Source: Branchipolynoe longqiensis
Taxonomy: Eukaryota; Annelida; Polychaeta; Phyllodocida; Polynoidae
Assembly: GCA_030323885.1 (NCBI GenBank)
Contig: CM059199.1
Location: 40,804,590-40,868,589, forward strand
Direction: 5' to 3'
Length of the DNA stretch: 64,000 nucleotides
In this document: piece by piece, positions 33,399 to 45,321 of the stretch
How the letters are laid out: every line of letters starts with the position of its first letter
How positions within the stretch are numbered: the first letter of the stretch is position 1
The notes under the pieces: generated by a model
Databases searched by the model: none
Told to the model about the DNA's origin: nothing
What the model saw: only the letters and a program-made list of their open reading frames with translations
Made by a program: the position numbers and the translations under genes

Positions 33399-33430
<32 letters not shown>
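33399..33430. repeat. (TA)n microsatellite
   Basis: About 14 TA units. Confidence 0.95.
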
Positions 33431-33474
33431 CATATATTTTCAAACATATTTGTCAGAGAAAAACCAACCCCTGG

Positions 33475-33824
33475 ACCAGACGGGGTGGCCGAATGAGTAG
33501 AGTGTCCGTCTCCTGTTTTGGAAGATCGGGAGATCCGAACCCATGAGTTTGTGGGTTTGAATACTGGTCGAGTCAAACCAATGGCTTAAAAATGTATACT
33601 TGTCGCTTCCTAGTCTGTCACTCGGCATTATTAGGATAGGGAAAGGACTGGTTGGCTCAGTGCCAGGATAATGTGACTGAGTGGGATATCAGGTAATGGT
33701 GCTGGCAGCCTGGTGTCCCAGTGGGGCAGCACTATAAAAGTCGCCATGAGTGCCCACTCTCACAAGTCGCTACCCATCCTGATATTACCTTATATGTTGA
33801 TAGGACGTAAAACAACAAGAAACA
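33475..33824 (+). mobile_element. SINE-A, full length with 14-bp target duplication
   Basis: Starts ACCAGACGGGGTGGCCGAATG and ends AAACAACAAGAAAC. AAACCAACCCCTGG flanks it at 33461-33474 and 33825-33838, which fixes both ends of the element. Confidence 0.95.
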
Positions 33825-33838
33825 AAACCAACCCCTGG

Positions 33839-34412
33839 TAAGTGATTGTTCTATCACAGAAGCCAGTTAATAACAGCCAGGTCGCAAGCGGCACCGTTGT
33901 CCATTTTTATCCATGAACCTCATTGTTGTTTTTTTTCTCCCACTCCCACTCACCCTTACTAATTTTCATCGAATTTAAAAACTAAATAATTAAAATCAAC
34001 CCCACATCAGATCAGCGTTTGTAATATTACTCTGTGATAATGCGCACACCCGCAGAAAATGTGATGCAATGATGCCTTTTTTGTATCCTCCTTTTAATTC
34101 ACAAATCCTTCAAAAAACTCTTTACATCAAGTAATCCAGCAGAGATACCGGGCCTGATGTATCGGGCCCGTGACAGGTTGACAGTACCATCCCAGCGATC
34201 TGTCACCGAGGGGGCCGTCTACTAACACTTAGCCGACCAGTCCCACCAAATAATACCACCTCCGCCTACTCTGTTGCGTCTCGCTATGGGATGCAGAACG
34301 TAAAGCTCTTTACCGAGCCCAAATCCAAATATACCATTTGTAAATGGCGGGCGATGGATATATGAACAGTCTACGGGGTGTTTTCTTTTGTGTGGGGGGG
34401 GGGGGGCGTTTG
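33839..34412. other. Unassigned DNA
   Basis: No repeat or gene recognised apart from a G run at 34394-34406. Confidence 0.4.
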
Positions 34413-35087
34413 TTTAAAGTTGTTTAGTCCGATGGTTTTGAGTTTCTGTCATGTTCTGTCTGATATAAATATATTAGGTTGATCTTTATAATCTACCTTA
34501 TTTTAGTTTGAAGTAACTTTTATTTTAAATGGCTAGGTTTTGAGATATTTGAAGTGAAAGCATACTAAATTAATGTTGGCAAACAGACCAAAACTCACAC
34601 CATATACTGCTGCAGTAATGGGTTCTATTAAATTGCCTCAGTATTCCTTTCTATGTTGCGACAAATGTTTGATAAGCGCACGAGTATCTAGTGAGGTAAG
34701 TAGAATCAAATACAGATCAATGTCTTGGTTTTGAAAATGTTGTTGCTGTTGTTGAAGATTCATACTGCCTATCATGGATAAGCCTGAATAGGCTTTTTTT
34801 CACCATTAGACAGTTTGTCGATAGAAAGCCCGAGCTTACACTTTTACCGACCCATGGGATTTTTAACCTCCCACATCACATAGACATGGTATGAGAGCAA
34901 CCGGCCTTTGATGACGCTGTAAGTTATACACAGCGGTGGAAATCCAAATTGGCAGAGATGGGGGCATGGGGAATCGAACCACAGACCTTCAGATTAAGAG
35001 TCCGACCTAGAAAAAAGTCAGACACTCTAACCACTCCACCACAGAGAACACCACTGTGGTATTTGTATCGGACTATGCAGGTTTAAA
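34413..35087 (+). mobile_element. MITE-1 interrupted by SINE-B
   Basis: Left end TTTAAAGTTGTTTAGTCCG, right end ATCGGACTATGCAGGTTTAAA. The interior is cut near 34745 by a minus-strand SINE-B and resumes at about 35056. Confidence 0.88.
34748..35053 (-). mobile_element. SINE-B, full length
   Basis: GAAGATTCATACTGCCTATC to CACTCTAACCACTCCACCAC. Same body as 24987-25297; it sits inside a MITE-1. Confidence 0.9.
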
Positions 35088-35922
35088 ACAAACAGGGCGC
35101 ACAACCAAGTATTGGCTAATTTTTAACAAACAGACGGATCATTCCTATTCATACCACCCAGGCTGATATGGGGTTGGGGCTCATCCATAAATTACGTCAT
35201 TCAAATTCGGTGGGGCGGTACAATGGCACACGGAGGGGATAAATAAAGCATGCCATGCAAATGGCACTGTTGAGAAAGGGGCGCAGAGGGAGTGGTTGGG
35301 TTAAATGAGCGGGTGGCGCTCATTGGCTGTCATTGCTCGGGGTACAGTGAACAGGTAAGCAGCCCCTCCCACCGACCACTCACACCAATAAGCCACCCCA
35401 CTGGCCAACCACAAAAACCCCCTCAACCAATCCAACTTCAACATCAAAACCCCAACCCCGAACTCACCACTGTGAGCCTCGGAATAGCCACTCGCACACG
35501 GCCCACCCTAGCAGCAACATGTCTTCTTGAATTGAAACTCATATTATTGAAATGTCTGCATTAATTTGGATTTCAAGATTTAAGATTGTTTGATGATTGA
35601 TTAATGATTGACTGATGACCGATGATAACGATGCTTTATTTATGATGATTGAAATGTCCTGTGATTGTGATTAAAATGTATTTATTTCTCCCGTGACTTA
35701 TTAATTACCATAACCTCACTTGCATGTCGGGCCTTGTTACCGGTCAGTCACAGCTGCATTGAGTAGAGCTGCACTAGTCAGACGGTTACCCTGCCTGTCA
35801 TGAAAATAAAGTTGTTTTATTCCCACCTCCAGTTTCCTAATTTTCTGTTCCCCGGTTAGCAATGGCTGGAGAATTATGGGCAGTGCCAGTGGACAAATAT
35901 GGGTACTCTCTGAGGGGATTCT
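35088..35922. other. Unassigned DNA including shared module
   Basis: 35297-35530 resembles 7665-7900 (CTCATTGGCTGTCATTGC). A GAAAATAAAGTTG polyadenylation-like signal lies near 35801, followed by CCCACCTCCAG; an LTR-like 3' end is possible, but no partner or ends were found. Confidence 0.35.
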
Positions 35923-35934
35923 GCTGGTCCCTCC

Positions 35935-36273
35935 TACCAGACGGGATGGCCAACTGAGTTAGAGTGTCCGTCTCCCGTGTTAGTAGATGGTGGGCTTGTG
36001 GGGACGAACCCTGATCGAATCAAACCGATGACTTACAAATTTATACCTGTCGTTTGCTAGCCTGGCACTCGGCATTAGTAGGATAGGGCAAGGGCTGGTT
36101 GGCTCAGTGTCAGGATAATGTGACTGAGTGGGATATCAAGTCATGGTGCTGGCAGCCTGGTCTTCCAGTGGGGCAGCACTATAACGTCACCATGAGTGCA
36201 CACTGTCCCAAGTCGCTACCCGTCCTGATATGACCCTAGATGTTGCTAGGACGTAAAACAACAACAAACAAAA
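35935..36273 (+). mobile_element. SINE-A, full length with target duplication
   Basis: ACCAGACGGGATGGCCAACTG to ACGTAAAACAACAACAAAC. Flanked by GCTGGTCCCTCC (35923-35934) and GCTGGTCCTCC (36274-36284). Confidence 0.95.
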
Positions 36274-36325
36274 GCTGGTCCTCCAGAATGACTGAGGCTG
36301 TGACTGCATACAGGGTCGCATAGCA

Positions 36326-36437
36326 GGCGGGATGGCCGAATGAGTTGAGCGTCCGTCTCCCGTTTTGGTAGATCGTAGGATTGGAACCCTGGTCGAGTCA
36401 ATCCAATGAATTAAAAATTGATACTTGTCGTGTCCAT
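36326..36437 (+). mobile_element. SINE-A head only
   Basis: GGCGGGATGGCCGAATGAG through TTGATACTTGTCGTG, truncated after the head and start of the body. Confidence 0.9.
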
Positions 36438-36495
36438 GGTAGTACTGTTATTCAGCCATCCACATTGTACCCTGAAACTACATTCTGGTCATACC

Positions 36496-36853
36496 AGACA
36501 GGATAGCCGAATGGGTTGAGCGTCAGCCTGTCTCCTGTTTTGGGAGATCAGGGCATCCGAACCCATGGGTTTCTCGGTGTGAAAACTGGTCGAGTCAAAC
36601 CAATGAATTAAAAATGTAAAGCAGCCATTCCCTAGCCAGGCGCTCAGCATTATTAGGATAGGGCAAGGACTGGTTGGATCATTGTCAGGATATTGTGACT
36701 GGAGTGGTCTCTCAGGTCCTGGTACTGGTTGCCTGGTCTCTCAGTGAGGGCAGCACTATCAAGTCACCATGAGTGTGCACTGTCACAAGTCGGTACCCGT
36801 CCTGATATTACCTTAGATGTTGTCAGGATGTGAAACTCCAACAACCAACCAGT
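36496..36853 (+). mobile_element. SINE-A, full length
   Basis: ACCAGACAGGATAGCCGAATG to CTCCAACAACCAACC, with a short CAGCCTGT insertion in the anticodon-arm region of the head. Confidence 0.92.
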
Positions 36854-37334
36854 GTACGGGAGAGGGCGGCGGGAGTTTTAAAACTGACCTCATTCAGCAA
36901 ACCGGAAGTAATGTATCCATGACCTCCATGCGTAGACATCGCCTCCTTCCTCTTTCACTGCACTGTTAGCAGCGCTCACCACACACATATTTGAAACCCA
37001 CAAAAAAGGTTGAACAAAATAAAGGGTAGTGAAGGATTCATTTTTCATAGATACCCTCTGCCAACTTAGATATAAACCAGCGACTGTGAGCGATGGTACG
37101 GAGTGAGGACAGAGAGAAAGACCAAGAAAAAGTGCTGGTAATTGATTGCGATAACATTAACAATGCTTTCCAAGCGCAGACGACAATTATGCGCGTCGGG
37201 TGGGTTTTGGCGCGAAACGCTGGGCCTAGAGGGGGGGGGGGGATTATGGGATACATGGACGACTCACCGCACACTCCTTACTGAAATGGCTATGAAGCAA
37301 TGAACACAAATATAGGAATATTAAAAAAAAAACA
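36854..37334. other. Unassigned DNA
   Basis: No repeat or gene recognised; open frames at 37038-37284 are not recognisable. Confidence 0.4.
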
Positions 37335-37413
37335 TTTTGAAGGTTTGATTCCGATGTTTATTCCAATTTTTGGATTGGTGTTTATGGGGTTTTGCACCTA
37401 AACTCCCGATATT
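37335..37413. mobile_element. MITE-2 half
   Basis: GGATTGGTGTTTATGGGGTT and TTTGCACCTAAACTC match one arm of MITE-2. The other arm is missing. Confidence 0.8.
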
Positions 37414-37734
37414 ATACTTTGACGTAACTGGGGAATTTCAAATGAGCCTCTGCTTTCTGCTTTGTCCCAACTGAAGTCATTCAGCCCACAGACAATGGGC
37501 CTTTAACAACATGCCTTTAACAACATGCCTTTAACAACAATTAAAATAATAAACTGCTATAGAGGATGAACACTCTCACTGATGTATATTGTGGTTGATA
37601 ATAATTGCAATGGTTCATGAACAAAAAAACACGTAGAGAAGCCACGCCCCCTCAAATAGAATACAGCAATAAGAGGAGCCGGTATCACTGATGGGTAGAC
37701 ATTTTGTTAAACCAGTATGCACTCACCGATATAT

Positions 37735-38395
37735 GAGTTACATATATAACTATATATAATATAATAATCGTTATATAATGGTATGATGATTATATAATGG
37801 TCATATACTGATGCTCTAATGCGCATACCATGCTTATATACTGATTATATATTGATAAATATATTGCTTGAATAATGGTGATATAATTATGATATAAAGA
37901 TGATAATGGTGATATATGTATACAAATAATGACACAACCATGATCTAATGATGATATTACAATTATAGTATCAGTACATTATCATTATATTGACTTATGT
38001 TATAATTATATTGTTTGATTATCAAAATGGATCATTAAATTATCACTGTATGTCATTATATTATCATTATATTATCACCATATTATCATTATATTATCCA
38101 TATGGTATCCCTATGTTCATCATTATATTATCATTATATTATTATATTAGCATTATATTAGCAGTATATTAGCAGTATATTATCACTATATAGTATATTA
38201 TCACTATATTATCATTACATTATCATTACATTATCACAATATTATCATTATATTACCACTATATTACCCTTATATTATCATTATTGTTGCATTATAGTAT
38301 CACTGTAGTATCATTAAAGTATTATTATATTATCATAATAGTATAATTATAGTAGCCTTACATTATCATTATACTATCATAATGACTATTACCTG
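37735..38395. repeat. AT-rich minisatellite (CATTATATTAT type)
   Basis: Irregular array of CATTATATTAT and ATTATCACTAT words, clearest at 38050-38390. The left portion (37735-38040) is a more diverged version. Confidence 0.9.
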
Positions 38396-38821
38396 TATCC
38401 TTACCATTATCTTTACTGGTATCAGTATCTGTATTATTGTCAAATCTGAGATGGGAGGGTTGGAGGGTGTATTTGCTTGGAGCTTGGGATTGTTCGGCGG
38501 ATCCACTATTGAAAACACATTCAGACAGAATTGTCGCGTAATGTATGGCTACCTTAAATTATATTCTAAATAATTGCTGATTCCATCTTCGGAAACATTT
38601 CCGGGGATTGCCGATATATTGGCTTAGAAACGACTGTACATTTACAGTGTGTTGTGAACTATGTATAATTATAGAATTGGCTCAGAATGACAATAGATTT
38701 ACGAGGAAGTTGGGGGGGGGGGCGGAACGAGTTCAAATTCTGGAGATTTTCTCAACAAGTTCCTTGCTAGTTTTATTCATCCACCACCCCCCATACAACC
38801 CAACTGCATTCCACCTCTTCC

Positions 38822-38882
38822 AGTCTGTCCTGATATGACCTTAGATGTTGTCAGGACGTAAAACTCCAACAACCAACCAACC
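38822..38882 (+). mobile_element. SINE-A tail fragment
   Basis: GTCCTGATATGACCTTAGATG to CTCCAACAACCAACCAACC: only the last ~60 bp of the element. Confidence 0.92.
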
Positions 38883-40200
38883 CAACCTCTTCTAGTAGAT
38901 TAACCCTTTCGGCACGCTAAGAATGCAAGTTTCACGATCGCTTTTTCTAACTGATGTTGTTGGTGTTTTTACATCGAATATGCTACTTCTTAAATAGTCT
39001 GACACATTTCCACAAAGATCAGCCTTAAGTCCGCTACCGAAATGAAATGTACATGATTTCCAATGAACAAAAAATCCAGTATTCAAAACGAGTCTGAAAT
39101 CCAGCAGACGTCGTTTAACCAAAGCAGACGACACCAGTAAGTTAACGGTGATGGGGGTTAATTATCAATCGCATGCCAAACGCACACCAGCGTTCCCCTG
39201 CGTCACTCCCATCTCCTGCCCAGGAGAGTTCCATTTCCTGAGTGTGGGAGCCTGTTCTACTAATAATTTACTTAATCATGTTAATGTGGCATTGTTTCAG
39301 AAAATGACTCACTAGGTTTTGGCACTCTGTGTTTACTCATCTCTATTTTTACCCACCAATTCACACTATTCACGCGTAACCTAATTCAGCATCAGAACGA
39401 GGCTGAGTATGCGTCGGTATTGGAAATGGCCATAAGACACTGCTGTGTGCCGATGTGTATGAACTACTACAGAAATTAAAGGAGTAACATTTGAAGATAT
39501 TCACTTTTGAAACTATCATATTCTTTTTTGCATACCTTTTTTCTATTTATTGGTCAATTTCCATGAAGATTGAGTGATGATCAGAGGCAATGTCAACAAA
39601 ATCTCTCACCTTGGCTGCTAATCTTTTCTTAAATTCAAAATTGCATAACTTTCTTAATATATATATATTTTAAAAATATATTTTAACCCTTTTAAAGCTT
39701 TTATTAATTTGTAATTACTAAGACTAGTTGCTTAACTGTGTTACACAGATAACTACACTGACAGTGCTGCATGGTACATGATACCACCATAACTATGCAG
39801 ACTTGAAGTTGACAGTCATATTGTAGTTAAAGAATGGGAAAATCACCATGCAAGGGTCACCCAATCTTTGTGAAGATTGGCCAATAGATAGAAAACAGAT
39901 ATACAAAGATTAATATGGTAGTTTAAGAAATGAAAACCTTCAAATTTGAGTGATTTCGAGAGGTTTTGGTCAACGAAAAAGTGTTCACATTACTTTTCAT
40001 ACAGCGGTGCCTGGCAGATGTGTATGTGGCCTCGGTCTGGTTTCAACATGGCCGCGGCATGAATAGGGTGAATGGGATGGCGTCCTAATGCAATTAACCC
40101 TTTGCGCACATTTGACCTTGACCGTAACCTTTAACCTCTGGGCTCGGTCGTTGATATTTGCTGTATTGATTATATATATTAGTGATATCCATTCTCGTTT
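38883..40200. other. Longest stretch without a recognised repeat
   Basis: About 1.3 kb of ordinary-looking A/T-rich DNA. I saw no long open frame, splice-supported coding block or repeat family here. Confidence 0.4.
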
Positions 40201-40204
40201 TGAG

Positions 40205-40315
40205 CAGATGCATTGGTCGGAATGTCAACATGGCCCGGAATGCAAAGAGATGTGGGTTCGAGTCCCGATCTAGGCACAATATTTCCCATTTTTATCACCC
40301 CCACAACACTGGTGG
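40205..40315 (+). repeat. SINE-D fragment fused to SINE-A
   Basis: GGCCCGGAATGCAAAGAGATG and GTGGGTTCGAGTCCCGATC (B box) then ATCACCCCCACAACACTGGTG. The 5' part of the tRNA-like region has decayed. Confidence 0.75.
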
Positions 40316-40655
40316 CCGAAATGGCAACATGGACATAATGGCAACATGGCTGAAATGGAAAAGGCGCTGGATTCCCATGTGGAAGTTTGGGCCGTCAAAT
40401 CCTAACTGAGTCAAACCAATGATTTACAATATCAATACTTGTCGCTACCTATCCTGACAATTGGCATTAACAGGATATATAAATGACTGGTTAGCTCAGT
40501 GTTGAGACATCAAGAATGGGTGGGATATCAGGTCATGCTGGCCTGGTCTCCCAGTGGGGCAGCACTATAAAGTTGCCATTAGTGTGCACTGTCACAAGTC
40601 GGCAGCCATCGTCATATGATCTTAGATAAACTTAGGATGTACAATCCAAACCAAC
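40310..40655 (+). mobile_element. SINE-A with expanded head
   Basis: GGTGGCCGAAATGGCAACATGG followed by two further ATGGCAACATGG-like units, then the usual body and a decayed tail (GGATGTACAATCC). Confidence 0.82.
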
Positions 40656-40704
40656 AAATATCCCTTCTGCAATATATGACCTACATTTTATAACTTGTAG
40701 CGTT

Positions 40705-40742
40705 TGTTTAGTTGGAGTTTGACGTCCTAGCTACATATAACT
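40705..40742 (-). mobile_element. SINE-A tail fragment
   Basis: GTTGGAGTTTGACGTCCTAGC then breaks off. Confidence 0.7.
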
Positions 40743-41058
40743 TTTGATCTTCTCCATCAGAATTATTCTCCGGAAATACATTGCAGATTTTACCAACCAA
40801 ATTTGCCTTGTATCAGTTTATATCCACAAGAACTTTTTTATTTTTGTAAATTAATTTTATTCATATATATTTGCTGTCAGCGCCGTAGCACTGGTCTTCC
40901 TGCTTGGATTGTCCCTTCACCCCCCACACACACAATCACCCCACCCAACACCCCCCACAACACCCCACCCAACTCCCTGTCTTATGTCCCTCTAGATATT
41001 TCTAGCTCCAATTTTCGGGTTTTATTATAAAGAATTTTTCCAGTAGAATGCCATGTTG

Positions 41059-41565
41059 CCATTTGTCGTGGGGGTGATGAAAATGCGAAATATTGCGCCT
41101 AGAGCGGGACTCAAACCCACATCTCTTTGCATTCTGGGCCAGTGTGCTAACCATTACACCATCTAGGCTCCCTGATATCAACACACTACCCACGCCTACC
41201 TGTCTATGCGGCTCCTTGCCTGAGAGGTCAGTGCAGACCACTACACTCGTCCCCCTGGAATTGTAAGTCTTTTGATGCTTACAATTGCATACACACAGGC
41301 AATGCAACGCACTTACATACACAGGGTAGGTTCAACAACTATACAGCGCATAGCTTGTACAGGATCCTGGTCATGGCACCAGTGTTGTGGGGGTGATAAC
41401 AATGGGAAATATTGTGCCTAGATCGGGACTTGAACCCACATCTCTTTGCATTCCGGGCCAGTGTGTTACCCATTACACCACCTAGGCTCCCTGATATCAA
41501 CACACTACCCACCCCTACCTGTCTATGCGCTCCTTGCCTGAGAGGTCAGCACAGACCACTACACA
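41059..41565 (-). repeat. SINE-D: two tRNA-Gln-like repeats in tandem
   Basis: Two minus-strand units about 320 bp apart (41059-41240 and 41381-41565). Each head reads ATGGTGTAATGGTTAGCACA (41.06-kb unit) on the reverse strand, like the D arm of tRNA-Gln, with a B box and a 7-bp acceptor-like pairing GCCTAGA/TCTAGGC. The anticodon stem does not pair, so these are not functional tRNA genes. The conserved upstream part (CTGACCTCTCAGGCAAGGAG in reverse) also occurs at 6117. Confidence 0.8.
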
Positions 41566-41611
41566 TTCAAGAAAGATAGCCTTCCTGGAAGGTACCCAAT
41601 TTACATTTAGC

Positions 41612-42234
41612 TTAAAGTTGCATAGTCCGATGGAATTCAGTTTCTCCCATATTCTTTGAAACAATAATATATTAGTTTGATTATATCAATCTGTATTTCT
41701 GTACTTTGACTTTGAAGTAACTTTTATTTAAGATAAATACCTTAATAGATATTTGAATTGTAAGCATGCCAACTTAATTTTGGCATTGACCTAAGAATTA
41801 TACACTATAAGCTGCAGCCATGAGATATTTCAGAAAATTGACATAGCTAGCAGTCCCTTCTATTCAGCAACTCATGCATGATAAATTCCCAAGAGATATA
41901 GTATAGGCCTTTGTGTAGTAAAAACAAAGATGTCTGAAATGTTTGTTAAAAGTGAACTACCAATTGTTTCTGTATTATTATGTAATAGTGATTCAAATAA
42001 ATTAGGGTGGGATTCTTTTCTCAACTTCTAACAGTAGGTCAATTGACCAAATCAAAGATGGCTACCGTAGATCTCATGGGATATACCGTTGCAACCAGTT
42101 ACGTTAAAATCAGGAATGAAGGGGTGTCTTTTTATATATCTTAATACGTAAGGAATTAGTTTTTGCCATCAATAGACTAAGGTAAGTGTCTTGGTTTCGA
42201 ATATTTGATGTTTTTGTCGGAATATGAGCTTTAA
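41612..42234 (+). mobile_element. MITE-1 related element, long form
   Basis: Left end TTAAAGTTGCATAGTCCGATG. Right end TGTCGGAATATGAGCTTTAAA is a diverged inverse. At ~620 bp it is nearly twice the MITE-1 length, with extra sequence in the middle. Its right 115 bp recur inverted at 49592-49700. Confidence 0.7.
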
Positions 42235-42237
42235 ATC

Positions 42238-42412
42238 CAGCTGAGTGCATATAAAAGACCCCTTGCTGCTTATCGGAAAGAGTTATCCTATGTGGCGGCA
42301 GTGGGTTCTCCTCCAAAGAAATATGTCAGAATGACCATACGTTTGATGTCAAATAGCTGAAGATAAAAATCAATGTGCTCTAGAGGCATCGTTAAATAAA
42401 ATAAAAATTGTT
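42238..42412 (+). mobile_element. SINE-C 3' half
   Basis: GCATATAAAAGACCCCTTGC, CTTATCGGAAAGAGTTATCC and the tail GTGCTCTAGAGGCATCGTTA. Confidence 0.85.
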
Positions 42413-42731
42413 AAACCACTAAATCCAACTGTCACCACACATTCATAATTAAACATAGGCAAATAAAAATCCTCACCCATTCTCACTTTACTATGATCCC
42501 TGCAAAGTGGCTACTAAGTCCGGCGAATATCATTTTCGCTGCCGTGAAGTAAATGTGCCGAGGCAATTCTTACTGAGTGCCATATCAATATTAGATGAGA
42601 TAACAAAGTGATGGCAATTTACAAGGTGATTAGTGTGTCTACTTGCTTTTGTGGAAAGAATCGGGAATGGTGTTTTTTTATTTTATTATTTAATTCACCA
42701 ACTGCACACCAGGGGATTATAAATCCGCCTA

Positions 42732-43054
42732 AAGCTAAGATTCCTTACACGCGGTATGCGGCATGCGGCATGCAAATGTCGTATATGCGGCGTAGATATA
42801 TGCCAACCCGCAACATTTGTTGGGGTTTTTCGTCCTAATGTGTGAAGGAATAGTATTGGATTCTATGGCAAATGCAGCAGCATTCGCAGTCGCATGCCGC
42901 ACCGATGGCTACATGGACTGATTCAGTTGCCGCATTCGCATTCGCACATTCAGACGTATGGAAGCACCACTATTCATTTACATGCTTTTCGATTCATATT
43001 CGCATTCATATTCGCATTCGCATGCCGCATACCACGTGTAAGGAATCTTAGCTT
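42732..43054. mobile_element. Word-themed TIR element 2 (TA target duplication)
   Basis: Ends AAGCTAAGATTCCTTACACG and CGTGTAAGGAATCTTAGCTT are perfect inverses; the arms continue with GCATGCCGCATACC. The interior repeats CATTCGCATTCGCATGC-type words. TA lies at both edges. Non-coding. Confidence 0.85.
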
Positions 43055-43187
43055 TATACTCTTCACTCTCAACAGACATGTAGACTGCATTTGTAATCAG
43101 GGATGAAAGTGGTCTCCGGCCAATAAATGCAGAAATCAAGCCGATGGCGAATTTCTACGAAAATGCGGGTTTCCCCCCATAGGATTA

Positions 43188-43673
43188 TGCTGCTTTCATA
43201 TTGTCCTGGTGAATATGGGGAACTTCCCACTTACTCCTGGTGAACACGACCATGTAAACTGAGAGCGTTCATTTGACAATTTGTGGTAAACAATGACAAT
43301 ATGGACTCCAGACGACTTTTACCTTTTTTACTATGGTTCTTACGAGGTGTATGTGGTATTGTGGGATCACATGAAAGGGCCATTGCCTATACGGTTTGTT
43401 CAAGACAAAACAGACATAACAGGTAATCGTAGGTTGTAGGTCTGGGTCTAGAATAAAAGTCTGACATGACAACATATCAAAATTGTTGTCATTCATTATG
43501 GAACTTGCAACTTTTCTTCATTCGCTGCCATTTTTTCACAAGTGGTGAATAACGAGCCACTTAAAATATCTCCAGTTCACAGGTGTTGTTCACCAGTTGT
43601 GAAGTCAATTGAACGCAATTCACAGGTTGTGAAGTGGGAAACACCATATTGACCAGTTCATATGAACGCAGCA
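43188..43673. mobile_element. Word-themed TIR element 3 (TTA target duplication)
   Basis: Left TGCTGCTTTCATATTGTCCTGG and right CATATGAACGCAGCA form inverted arms that extend about 50 bp. TTA flanks both ends (43185-43187, 43674-43676). The interior reiterates TTCACAACTGGTGAA. Confidence 0.8.
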
Positions 43674-43769
43674 TTAACACTGTCAGGGAATCGAGGAAAA
43701 ATACCGGAAGTAAAGTTTGAACTATCCTTGCTGTGGCTATATTATCGCCCATACCCTGACACTCTCTTG

Positions 43770-43800
43770 TTTGGTGTTATGTCCTCGCAACATATAAGAA
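43770..43800 (-). mobile_element. SINE-A tail fragment
   Basis: TTATGTCCTCGCAACATATAAG only. Confidence 0.5.
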
Positions 43801-44048
43801 CGGGATTCGAAACTGACCAGTTGTTGTCATATCCGTCCTGATTCCTTGTCATTTTGTTTATCATTAATCGGTAAATATTAAAAATTGTGGAAATCCGCGA
43901 AATCGCGGAAAAATGTCATCCCTGTGTAATGCATTGTATAACATATTATACCCAGAGTATTGTACATGGAATCCACTGTATCGTTGTGTATGCTTAATTG
44001 TGCTACCACTTCTACTGCTATTCATCATCATCATCATCATCAATGCCT

Positions 44049-44333
44049 ATCGGAAGCGATGGCCGAATGGGTAGAGTGCAGGCGTCCCATGTTGGAGATC
44101 GGGAGTTCAATTCCCGGTCGAATCAAACCAATGACTTATCAAATTTATACTTATCGCCAGCTAGCCTGGTACTTGGCGTTAATAGGACAGGACGAGGACT
44201 GATTAGCACAGTGTCAGGATAATAATATGATTGTGAGGGATATTAGCTCATGGTGTCGGCGGCCTGGTCTCCCAATAAGCCCCCACTGTCAATAGTCGGT
44301 ACCCATCCTGATATGACCTTATGTAAAATATTC
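44049..44333 (+). mobile_element. SINE-A, second head subtype, deleted body
   Basis: GATGGCCGAATGGGTAGAGTGC to CCTGATATGACCTTATG. A gap removes the AGCACTATAAAGTCGCC block. Confidence 0.9.
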
Positions 44334-45321
44334 CGATAATTGATCATTGGTGGGTGATGTGAACTGGGCTATAAGGGACTATAAAGGGTAAATGATGTAA
44401 TGTGACCAGATGCATGTGGTATTGAGTAGTGCTAGTGATTCTTTACTTAGATACAATAGATAGTGTGAGAGGGGCACTACTGTTAGGGTGATAGGGCTTT
44501 GGCAGCTCTGCTTACAACCCCCTCCCCCCAACTGTTATTTACGGATCACTGCAGACCCAGACACAACAGGGCAGTGAGGCCAAAACAACCAAGGCATGGA
44601 TACAAGCATGCTTACTGTTAATTGGTGGATATGTTAATGCTTACTGTTGATTGGAGGATCTGGTCGTGTGACAGGCCATCTTGGATTCTAAAACCATATA
44701 TAATAATAAACCTGAGGGTGCAAGCTCTCTCTAACTTTCACTCTGTACTCTGCCTTTCTTCTGCTTGCCTGTGGTGATTTCCTATTTAGCCTGCCTACAC
44801 AACTACAGCTGCCAGCCGACGACTTTACACTTATATGTTATGTTGCAAGGGTCCAAAACAAACATGCCAGACTGTTTAGTTGGGAGGTGTGTGCTGGACA
44901 TTATACGCTTATACAAACCACATGCTCATTTCGCTTAACCAGCAGAGGCATTGGCGGGAACTAAAAAACTGGAGATAAGTAGCTATACACATCCATCATT
45001 AAGCCTTTACAGCATTGCTATTTACATTAGACCTGCGGGAACAAGAATGACGTGTTGGCCATTACAGCCACAGATGATTTCATAATGTCATCTGCTCTGG
45101 CTATTAATGTCGTCTGCGCTGGGACATTTTTCTTCTTCAATGAAATTAGTGGCGATTCGTTCATTATGAGATGATTAAATACTCATGCACTTTAATATTC
45201 GAGATCTCACCATAGCAGAGGAGACTGGATGGAATTTAAACCGGAGGTCATGTCCTTCCAAATGATCATACAGTGCGGGATGGCTTTTGTGAAGGCTTTT
45301 GTTGCTGTTGTTTAATGACGT
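44334..45321. other. Unassigned DNA, possible LTR-like segment
   Basis: CATATATAATAATAAACC near 44695, followed by a pyrimidine-rich run (CTCTCTCTAACTTTCACTCTG), resembles an LTR R-U5 region. No partner LTR, primer site or target duplication is visible. A short direct repeat (GCTTACTGTTAATTGG / GCTTACTGTTGATTGG) lies at 44608-44660. Confidence 0.3.

Larger units (their letters stand above)
43098..43924. mobile_element. Possible hAT-like non-autonomous element
   Basis: CAGGGATGA at the left edge and its inverse (TCATCCCTG) at the right edge, a hAT-like terminus. TGTAAT lies beside both ends, but no exact 8-bp duplication is visible. It contains the element at 43188-43673. Confidence 0.5.

Noticed and set aside
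41090..41175. Functional tRNA-Gln gene
   Set aside because: Acceptor stem and A/B boxes look good, but the anticodon stem does not pair and the sequence is repeated with flanks, as in a SINE.
44340..44830. Solo LTR
   Set aside because: Polyadenylation-like signal and pyrimidine-rich run only; no TG...CA ends with a target duplication and no second copy here.
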